The position numbers were made by a program, and so were the translations under genes. The notes beneath the pieces were generated by a model. The model saw only the letters and a program-made list of their open reading frames with translations. It made no database searches and was not told where the DNA came from. A stretch of DNA of 39,894 nt from Haplosporangium gracile (lineage: Eukaryota; Mortierellomycota; Mortierellomycetes; Mortierellales; Mortierellaceae): contig JAAAUF010000201.1 of NCBI GenBank assembly GCA_015499985.1, forward strand, positions 10,009-49,902. The letters run 5' to 3'. The stretch's first letter is position 1. Every line of letters starts with the position of its first letter. Of this stretch, positions 26,949-35,468 are shown piece by piece.

Positions 26949-27592
26949 GTGAAGGTACTTAAGCGGATGGCGTTTGAGGATTTTCATTGTGGAGGCTGTC
27001 TTCTTCAGATTGCTATGCATAGCGATCGTGGGATGGAGCATTACCTAGTGCGGGCTGGGGATGCGGAGGAGAATGATTGGGACGAGCATGGTCCCTTTAT
27101 CTCTCGTCGGCCTTCTATGACACCTACCACTGCAGATAGCAACGAGAGTATAGTGGGTGCCGACAACTCTGAGAACGCTGACAACTCTGAGAATGCAGAA
27201 AACAAGGAAAGCGCCGACAATTTTCAGAACGCCGACAGCAAGGAGAACGCCGACAGCAAGGAAAACGCCGACAGCAAGGAAAACGTCGACAATGCCGGCA
27301 ACGCCCAGAAAACAGAGAACGATATTCACCACCCTTTAATGACAACGGGGACAGCGCGAATAACGTGGACAACGCACCGACCACAGCTACCAACAGCACA
27401 ATCACCAAACGCGACACCACCTCCTCCCACGCATTCACAAAAGAAACCATCATCCAAAAAATCCTAAAAACCCAATCCCAAACCCCATACACACTCCACA
27501 CCCGCGGCATCCCCGCCATCCTCCCCTACCCAGCAAGCATCCAAAAGCCCGTCTTCGCATCATCAAAGACCTCTACCGATACAACTTTGTGA
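26949..27592 (+). pseudogene. Broken reading frame with 18-bp (6-residue) tandem repeats, unknown family
   Basis: A frame from 26949 includes FEDFHCGGCLLQIAMHSDRG and a tandem array of six-residue units of the form D-x-x-E-N-A (27162-27323), then leaves the array in a Pro/Thr-rich reading and stops at 27467. The same unit type (DNGDSA, NNVDNA) continues at 27345-27380 in another frame, which stays open to a TGA at 27590-27592. That is the pattern of a small indel inside a once continuous coding sequence, near 27322-27345. Past this stop the third frame holds IIKDLYRYNFVMGVKRMKEKKW (27562-27627), which looks coding too. I do not recognise the family. An unannotated intron is a less likely alternative because no GT-AG pair of normal size fits. 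It is convergent with CTNNBL1. Confidence 0.42.
27162..27323 (+). repeat. 18-bp tandem repeat array, about nine units
   Basis: Units of 18 bp such as GACAGCAAGGAAAACGCC follow one another with little variation in the middle (three nearly identical copies at 27228-27281) and more at the flanks. They encode Asn/Glu/Asp/Ala-rich hexapeptides. Confidence 0.85.
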
Positions 27593-27630
27593 TGGGCGTC
27601 AAACGTATGAAGGAAAAAAAGTGGCGATTA

Positions 27631-27636
27631 TTTATT
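27631..27636 (-). terminator. AATAAA overlapping the CTNNBL1 stop codon
   Basis: On the minus strand the last codons read AAC CAA TAA followed by ATAATC, so the stop codon TAA lies inside an AATAAA hexamer. Whether this hexamer is the functional poly(A) signal cannot be decided; the intergenic space to the convergent reading frame is very short. Confidence 0.35.
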
Positions 27637-30310
27637 GGTTGAGCAAAGAAAGCATGTATTGAACGGACTCCTTCGCCTCAAGTGCCTCAAGCGCCGCCTC
27701 TTCCTCTTCCGTCGGCTCCTCTGCACTGCTGCTGTTTCGAATCTCGCCCTCCTCTTCCTCCTTTGCCTTCCCCTTCCCCTTCGTTCCTGCCATGATGACC
27801 TCAAAGGCTGTACCAGATCCAGACTGCGCCAACAACTTTGTCCGTGCAACTTCTGCCAACGCAGTATCAACGTTCAATCCATCCAAATACTCCTTCAAGT
27901 TCTCCCGGATGTCATCCAAAGACTGCCCTCTCCGGTTCAGTAACGTTTTAACTCTCAACTTCATATCACTCTCCTTCTCGCCTCTCTCAACCGCCTCGTC
28001 CAGATCCAAATTCTCGGCACACAGGTGCGCAATAATCAGATCAATCTGTTGCATCACATAGAGACCCGTCTCCAGACGCTGTAATGCCCTCACTGGCTCC
28101 TCCTCTTCAATTTCCTCCTGCGTCAGTTCGAGCTCCTTGTTTTCTTGCTCAAACTTCTCGTCCAGCGCCTTGACGCGCGCCTCGTATCCTTCGCGGAGAT
28201 CCAAGAGGCGTTCGAGCTTTGCATAATCATCTTCAACAAATTTTCGAACAACGCGGAGACGATGACCTGATTCCAAAGGCAAGTTCCTGACAAGCGACGC
28301 CATGATTCCGATCAAATGTTCTTCCTCCTCCACCTCTGAAAACGACTTGTATGCCTTCTTCAGCTTTTCAATACCCTACAAGCGATGTAAAGTAGAAAAT
28401 AAAAATTAGCATCGTTACAGAGCCTTACAAGAACCAACACACTACCTAATGACATAAATACGCAAAAATACAACTTACGTTTCGAGAAAAGATAGAAAAT
28501 AACGTCTTGAGACCCATGATTTCAACAAAGCGCAGACAGTTGGCAGTGCCGGCCTTGGTTGACATAGCATAGTTCAGGACCTTGACAGCTCGAATACGAG
28601 TCATTTTTTTCTCCTTGATCATGATGACCATCAGCTCAATACCTTCACCCTCCAAGAACAAACGCTTGTTCTCCTTCTCTGCAAGTGCTGAGCACAATCC
28701 GTCAAACAGATTCTCTAACAACTCGATCTCGTCATCATCCTTGGGGTCCTTGCGCTTGTACGCCGCCAGCAGCTGCAGCAGGTCGTCGATACCGCCCAGC
28801 TCACCCAACTTTTTCCTATTTGCTGTAAACATGACAATGTGAAAAAAAGAAAGGAATAGATGGTGAGCAAGTCTAATAATTGAAAACGTACGCATAACAT
28901 AACACTAATATAGAATGTATTTTGCAAACGACGTACCTGAGCTGCTCTGCAAAAGGATAGCCAGAAGCTCGCTGCAGTATTGCTTGTTGGAATCAAATGC
29001 CTTGACCTTGAGCCGCTTCATCATCCATGGCAACAAACCGCTCTTGGAAACAATCGTCTCTGCCAACGCAACCTCAATAGAGGTCAGGTTCTCAAAGACG
29101 GCCAGCGTGTTGAACACTCCCTGACGATCATTGGTCTCTTCCTCATCCAGTCTGCCCAAGTTCTGGACCAACAGATCCATAAGTCCCTGATCAATCAGTC
29201 CATGAACAAAGACTTTCATACCAGCCTCGCCTTCACTTCCTGCAACCTCCTGATCTTCTTCCAGTCCGACGCTCAGCACTTCCTCGTCCGTGAGTTCCTT
29301 CAACAGTTCAATGGCGTCGATTGCAATATCTGGGTTCTCGTGTGTCAAGAGTGAGAGGATCGAGGAAATGGTGTTCAATTCCACGAGAACAGGATAGTGT
29401 TGGGGCGCCTGTGTCATGGCCATCATCCGCTTGATCTCCTCGTCCAAGTCTGCCTCTGACTCCATGAACCTATTGAAAGCGGAGTAAACAATTAGTCACT
29501 ACAAGACTTCATTGATGATAGTCGCCTTGCAAACGTCAGAGCAAAAGCATTTCGTTTGCTCTTACTTTGTGGGGTCGTCGGGGTACTTGACGCGCATCTC
29601 CTGGTTCTTGTTAATAGCCTTTTCAAACTTGAGGATCATCTTTCGAACCGCCGACAAATCAAAGCGCTCCTAATCCGTGAAAAGAATAAAGGATAGAATT
29701 TGTTGGTTAGTGTTCCAGTTTTCGATGCTATTCCTGTCGTATTTTGTCCATCGGGTCGCAAAAAGTGCAGGTCCTGTCGGTAAAGTAGAGGTGTTTACCT
29801 CCTCGGGGTCAATGTCATCGACATAGTCAAGAATATCCTTTTGGTCGCTTGTCAGACCATCGCCAAAGAAGCGATCGTCCTCATCTTCTTCCTCTGGATT
29901 CGCGACTCCCTCAAACTGATCTCTGACACCATCTTCATCATCCTCCTCCATGGTCACAGTCCTCCGTTTGGCCGAGGAGGAACTTCCCTCGCCCTGGGAG
30001 CCGACTTCAAAAGTGCGTCCTGTAAGTTCCTCATAACTGGTGTGACGTGCGTTCTTCCTATAGAGCTCGTCAGGCGATACCAGTTTGCGTTTGACGCCTC
30101 CTTTTGATGCTGGGGCCGTTGGTGCCTATTGGTTTCAGCAAGGGGGAAGATAATAAAAAGGGGGCGTGGAATGTAAGTAAGCGACGGTTAGATGACCTTG
30201 AGTAAGAGACCAAGTTGATTGTAGTTTCTCTGGTGTGAAATGAGAAATGTCGTTCCTTCTTGAGTACGATGTAAGTCTAGTCCTACCTTGAAGATGCTGT
30301 CGATATCCAT
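27632..30310 (-). CDS. CTNNBL1: Beta-catenin-like protein 1 (armadillo-fold splicing factor)
   Basis: CTNNBL1 is a nuclear armadillo-repeat protein associated with the Prp19/CDC5L spliceosome complex. Six exons (30310-30287, 30125-29799, 29669-29566, 29469-28937, 28822-28479, 28375-27632) give 691 residues, longer than the ~560 of animals. A charged N-terminus with a KRK/KRR nuclear-localisation type region leads to the family blocks in order: KMILKFEKAINKNQEMRVKYPDDP, FMESEADLDEEIKRMM, YPVLVELN, LLKELTDEEVL, LLVQNLGRLDEEETNDRQGV, KQYCSELLAILLQ, NRKKLGELGGIDDLLQLL, ENLFDGLCSAL, FLEGEGIELM and the C-terminal ETGLYVMQQIDLIIAHLC. The first exon is only 24 nt (8 codons). All phases close, with introns of 96-161 nt. 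It lies tandem downstream of DPH3 with a 274-bp spacer. Confidence 0.94.
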
Positions 30311-30584
30311 GCTGACTGTTCCTGCTCGTCAAGGCGTTTTGTTTGGTTGTATTGAAAGTGTCATGCAAGCAGCAACATGTGCAAGTTGATCGCGCAACGA
30401 GCGAAGGTGTGGCTGAGCCACCGTCCGTGAACCCAAGCCAGTCACATTAAAAAAACTAAAAACGCCCAAAACACACAGATTGTGGGTATGGTTATCAAAT
30501 GTGCTTCAGGCAACGAGGAGTGTGTGCGGTTTCTTTCTTTTTTATTACTCGGAGTCAAAGGGAGGGGTTAATGGATATGATCAT

Positions 30585-31064
30585 TTAAGCAACGATGGGC
30601 TCAGGGAGGGCCTCAGTCAATGCAGTCATCGTAAACGTCGACTCCTCGTCGTCCTCCGCAAAATCATCAGGGTCATAGATGACTCTGATCAAAAGCGAAC
30701 AGCTCGGGCACCGAGCAATATCCTCGCCATCCTGAAGCTCCTCTTTGGTGATCTGGAACCGGTCGCCGCACGGACAAGGGTAAAAGTAGATATCCTCGTC
30801 CTCGTCGTATTCAAAGTCCTGTATTCGTTGAAGGTATGTAATGAACACTGGTTAGTGAGGTGTAATACTGACAGGGAAGAAGGGGATAAGGAACAGTGCT
30901 TCAAAGTGCTCTGGTTATAATCCAAGCCAAGTTTTGTAATGTTTGCTTTAAAGTAATATCCCGTATATGTGTCTTATGAAAGTGGTCTGTGTCCTGAAAG
31001 TAAACAAATGAGAAAAGAATGAAGGACTTGCCTCAATTTCAATCTCGTCATAAAAGGATGTCAT
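30585..31064 (-). CDS. DPH3: Diphthamide biosynthesis protein 3 (DPH3/KTI11), CSL zinc finger
   Basis: Dph3/Kti11 is a small electron-carrier metalloprotein needed for the first step of diphthamide formation on elongation factor 2 and for Elongator-dependent tRNA modification. Two exons (31064-31032 and 30818-30585) give 88 residues, the usual family size. The start [12 protein letters not shown] is diagnostic. The metal ligands are Cys26 and Cys28 ([10 protein letters not shown]) and Cys48 and Cys51 ([12 protein letters not shown]), all present. The tail LPEPIVA matches PEPIAA-type ends. The intron donor is GC (GAG|GCAAGT), not GT; the family sequence EIEIE|DFEY fixes the junction exactly. 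It ends 274 bp before the CTNNBL1 start on the same strand. Confidence 0.96.
30819..31031 (-). other. GC-AG intron of DPH3
   Basis: The 213-nt intron begins GCAAGT and ends in ACAG. The remaining donor positions match the U2 consensus (AG upstream, AAGT downstream), as is usual for the minor GC-AG class. No GT donor nearby keeps the conserved N-terminal sequence in frame. Confidence 0.85.
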
Positions 31065-31945
31065 CGTTAAGTATTATTATGTGTGAATGTGTGAATGTAT
31101 ATGAAAGGGTGTAAGGCGAGGGATAATAGCCAGGTGAGTGTGAGGGTCGTAACGATGAGTGAGTGAAGAGTGTGAGGAATGCCGAGTGTATGGGTGTTGA
31201 AAGAAAAAGCGTGGAGAGAGAAGGAATCAAAACCATGCGCTGCGGCGGACAACAGGACGGGAGCACTGGCACAGAGAGCGGAGGCAAGTGTGTGGTGTGG
31301 TGTCAGCTATTTTTTACGGCCCTTAACGATAGTTCTTCACTAGGCTAAGCAATACCATTCGTCCTACGCCACACACCGACAGTCCAAAGATTCAAAGAAG
31401 GCAGCCATAGCAAGTCGCACACTTACTCTTAAACATGTATTGTTGATAGTTGCCCCTCAGCCATTTGCTGCTCCTTAATGCCGTGGCTACAAAACATAAA
31501 ATACGTCTTTGACCTACCAGAATACGATCCATCCCAGCACACAAATAAATGTGCCTACAAAACTAAAGGCATGCATTGCAATTGCATTCTTGTCCTGTAG
31601 CAAAGCCCTTTATTCGCCCTTCTTTCTGCACTGCCAACCTAACGGAAAACGCATTCGGTGTTGCTTGCGATATAAAAATCGATGCTGACTCCCTTCCTTG
31701 CCTCCCCATTCGTGCTCCTCCCTGTAGACATTCCAGCACGTCGAAATCAGACTAAAAACCTTCTTTCTTTCCTTCTCCAGTACTTCTCTCAGGCCAGTTT
31801 CATATGTACTCGTCAGCAACAGGAAGACAGAGAAGAACTTGTCTTTCGCTTAAAAGCAATCATCAGAGTTTCTTGCCCACTTCTCTCTTTTCACTTTTCA
31901 CTTTTCACCTCCACCTTTCCACCTCCCACACACCAAACAAACAAA
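31065..31945. promoter_or_regulatory. Divergent interval between DPH3 and the cupredoxin pseudogene
   Basis: This interval should hold the DPH3 promoter (minus strand) and that of the cupredoxin gene (plus strand). On the plus side there is TATAAAAA at 31671-31678, and a pyrimidine-rich leader (31880-31935) with repeated CTTTTCA units up to the ATG. No other gene was seen. Confidence 0.55.
31671..31678 (+). promoter_or_regulatory. TATA box upstream of the cupredoxin pseudogene
   Basis: TATAAAAA lies about 270 nt before the ATG and is followed by a CT-rich leader. The promoter looks preserved although the coding sequence is broken. Confidence 0.45.
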
Positions 31946-32460
31946 ATGCGTTTCGATACCACCGTCCTGGCCTTGATTGCCTTCATCGCACCATCAGTCC
32001 TCGCAAAGACCTAGGATGTCAACGTCGTCAACGGTCTGTTCTCGCCTCAAGAGCTCAATATTGCCCCCGGCGACACTGTCAACTGGCCCAACAACGACGG
32101 TGCCGATCACACCATTGTCGAGACCAACGCTGGAGCCCGCACCTGCAACAGCAAGGCCGGAGATTCAATTCCGGTCGTAAGCTTAAGGACTAGCCCTCGC
32201 ATGCCTTCCCCACCGCTGGTGTCGTTAACTACAAGGACGGCATTGGCGCCAACTGCGCCAAGGGCGCAACAGGCACCATCTATGTTGGACCTCGCCCTAC
32301 TGGCGCAGATCCCAACGCTAGCGCCATCACCAGCGGCGGCAACGGCGGACCCACGTCTTCTGGAGCAATTACCACTCCTTCCTCGACTTTTCAACCCGTC
32401 ACCACGTCCTCGGTGCTGTTTGCTTCATTGATGTCCTCGTCGGTCTTTAAGAAGTTTTTT
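31946..32460 (+). pseudogene. Broken gene for a secreted cupredoxin-like protein
   Basis: The frame begins with a clear signal peptide (MRFDTTVLALIAFIAPSVLA) and is stopped by TAG after residue 22. The same frame then reads DVNVVNGLFSPQELNIAPGD, TVNWPNNDGADHTIVETNAG and ARTCNSKAG, typical of fungal cupredoxin (plastocyanin-like) domains. After about 32160 the frame shifts, and GVVNYKDGIGANCAKGATGT and IYVGPRPTGADP follow, with a second TAG at 32191-32193, then a Ser/Thr-rich tail. The C-terminus runs without a clear end into 3' sequence. Both stops are one C-to-T change from CAG, inferred from their position next to conserved blocks. Such proteins are wall-associated or secreted copper-binding-fold proteins in Mucoromycota-like fungi. 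As sequenced the gene cannot give a full product; the promoter elements and poly(A) signal remain. Confidence 0.8.
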
Positions 32461-32544
32461 TTGTCTTTCATTGTTCTTTGTCCTCTCCAGTCCATTCTCG
32501 GTACCTTCTTGTGTCATGCACATAGCCATCCCCTTCCCCCTTTG

Positions 32545-32550
32545 AATAAA
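32545..32550 (+). terminator. AATAAA poly(A) signal downstream of the cupredoxin pseudogene
   Basis: AATAAA about 90-150 nt beyond the probable former end of the coding sequence, in an appropriate place for a 3' UTR. Confidence 0.45.
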
Positions 32551-34252
32551 ACACAAAATTACGAGCCTCAGCTTAGAGACGTTATTTTGACCACTGTACT
32601 CTTGGAGGAGTCACCCCAGAAAGTATTGGTGACAATCTTCATCTCATCTGTGTTTTATTCTATGATCTTTTTCGCGGCATAAATGTGTGCGGTCAAAGAC
32701 CAAAAAATCCCTCGCCTTTTCTTTAGCTAATTGGGATGATACACACATTCGTGAAAGTGTGTTTCATTTATGTGTGACCCTATTTCGATACCTATCTATT
32801 CTTAAAATGACATTCTCTATTTTCCGCATTCCAGTTGAGCAGCTCTCATGAAGATCTGAAGATCTAAAAGTTTGTGGGCTCGACCTTGTATGTATGTAAG
32901 CCTGTTCGAAAAAGATGGATGCGAAAAAGAAAAAAAGTGTATGTCACTCTTGCTCTCATGAATCACCGGACCCTTCATTTGATTAAACAAACAAACACCA
33001 ATTGGTATTTTTTGTTTGTGCCGTGGAAGCAATGACAGAATCCACTCGACACCAAAAAAGTGCTCATAGTCTTCGTCATACATACATACATACATTGTAC
33101 TCGCGGCGAGTTTTTGAGTAGGATTTTGTTATGAAGGCATATCCATTCAGTCGCTGGTTCATTGTCCCTTTTCTCTATTGTCACTGTCAGTGAATTGGTA
33201 TTCAAGTTCGAGAATATTGAGATGTGAGAGGGAAAAGGCAAGAGCGGAACAAGGTAAGCGTAAACAAGAGTATAAAGAAAAACGTGGTAGGAACGAAGAT
33301 TAAAGTGTTGCTAATTGGATATCTATGAGCTATGAAAAGAACAAGAGATACAGAATAGTAGACGAGGTTGTTATGATAACAAAAGAGGGGCTGCGTCTCC
33401 AATGCCAGCCCTAATAGATCATTTGATGCATGGTGTGTTATGACCATGTCTGAGGGGGCAATAAAAAAAGGAAATGAAATGGGATGGCTCAAATGGCAAT
33501 GGGTGGTGGGGCAACCCAACCCAACCCCGAGAAGTGGCGAATAGAACATGTGTTTTTCCCATGCAGATTTGTTGACAAGGCTTGGTCAAAAATTCATGCA
33601 CGCTGCATATTCATCCACTTCCCCCCAGAAAGATCCCCAGGCAATCATGTCATGCAATCGTATAAAGGTTGTGTTTAGAAGCAGAAAAGGAGACTATGTA
33701 GTAAGGTCTATAACGGATAAAATGAACCGCATTATGGGATATGATGACAGAGGTCTTTGAAGGCACATCTGCTTTATCTGTATGCATAGGGGGTAGTGTT
33801 GTTATGTCCCATTCGGGGCATAGGAACGTTTAGGGGAGGAGAGAGAGAGAAAGAGGAGGCAAGCGGCGAACACGGAGTAGAAGTGGTTTTTTTGTCCGTT
33901 GACCTTTCGACAAGTATGCTCCTCCCCTTGAGAGCGCCATGTATTTTTGTGGGGTGCGGTTGTGGCCGGGGCATGGCTTTTTTTTTAAATTATAATAAAA
34001 AATGAGCAAGGGAATGACTTATTCAGTCGATGCAGGCTGGTCGGGCGAACAGACGTTGGACTTGGGCCTGTACCATTTTTGCCATCGACTGAGAAGGAGA
34101 GGCAAAGCTAGTAGAAAAGAGAAAGGACCAAACCAGGGCACAACATATACTCAAATACACACTCAGAGCGAGCAAGTATGTGAGCAATTGGCCCGGGTCT
34201 CCGCCCTGTGGAAGGATTTTTTTCTTCTCGCAGGCTATTGTCCACTACTCCT

Positions 34253-34302
34253 CACAGACAAACAGACAAACAGACAAACAGACGACAAACAACAACAACA
34301 AA
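34253..34302 (+). repeat. (ACAGACAA)n followed by (CAA)n microsatellite
   Basis: ACAGACAA-like 8-bp units, about four copies, run into CAA repeats. They lie upstream of the CT-rich leader of the gene at 35469. Confidence 0.75.
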
Positions 34303-35468
34303 CCTTTTTTTTGCCTTTGTTCGTCCGCCGCACACCTAGACTTTTTTCTTCTCAAGCGAACCAATCTGACCACCTCACTCATTCTCGATCAGGACTCAAA
34401 CCACAGACACGCAAATAACAAGCAACAAAGGCCAACTCCTATTTTTCTGCCTTTTCCTCTTCTCCACTCCACTTCACTCTCTCTCACACGTACTCACGCA
34501 CTCCACTCTCTCACCTTCTCACTTACCAAGTCACTCATCTCCCTTCTCTCTCTCTTCCTCTCTCTTCGCTCATATCTCCTTTTCCTCTTCCTCGACCTAA
34601 TTACGACGTGTATGTGATTCTCTTCAGCACCCTTTCCAGATCGCTCGCTCATCAATTCGTCACTCTGTCTCTCAACTCCCCTTTCTTTTGTATTGCACGC
34701 ATCGGTACATGTTCTTTCTCAAACGAGACCGGAGCACCTCTTTTCCCGTCCTTATTCACAGTTGAATGACCTTCCCTTTCCTAAGACTGCTGCTCTCACT
34801 CCCTTGGCCTGCCTTTTTTTTCCACTTTCACCTTCTTGTGCTGATTGCACCGCTACGGTCCTCTCCTCTCTCCGCCACGCCTTTTTTTTCCGATCCAGAC
34901 GACTCGATCCCACAGCAGCACCGAGCCCATTCATATTTTCTTTGTCTGATTGTAAGTTTGTTTTTCTCCTTCCCTGAGGAAAAGATCCCTTTTGCCCGGC
35001 CAACTCAACCAACCCAGCCTGGTTCTCCAGACGTCCTGTTCCAGGGCAGGAATATCATTGGCGAGGTGTTGCTCTCGATCAATTACTGATATCCTTGTTT
35101 GTCTTTTATCAATCATTACCTGTGCCTGGGACGCGTCTCTTTTTTGTCCACTGATGTCTTGATTTCTTTTCTATTGACTGACCGCGTTCAACTTTTTTTT
35201 TTTTCCTCGACGTTTCATCCTCCTCCTTAATGCTAATCCAATGCTAACCCTGACCCTACTCCTGCTCCTCTCCCTTCTTCTCCTCTTTCTCCTACTCGCG
35301 CCATTATCTCATCCTTCTTTCTCTCACTCTCTCATCCCCCTTTCTTTTCTCGCGCTCGCTCGTTATTGCTCGCTCGTTCTACTCCACAACTGCCTCCCAC
35401 GGACCCGCTGCACGAACAGACCCTACTTTGTATATCTCACCTCCGCCCTTTGATAGGTCTATCATCGT

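Larger units (their letters stand above)
32461..35468. other. 3-kb gene-free interval with long pyrimidine-rich leader
   Basis: No gene is supported. The stretch 34430-35460 is strongly CT-rich on the plus strand and leads directly to the ATG at 35469; it is probably a long 5' leader and promoter. A (CATA)n run lies near 33077-33096 and an ACAGACAA/CAA repeat at 34253-34302. Other open frames are short and biased in composition. Confidence 0.5.

Noticed and set aside
34693..35089. Plus-strand frames in the CT-rich leader of the gene at 35469
   Set aside because: Low complexity; better explained as an untranslated leader, although upstream frames with regulatory effect cannot be excluded.
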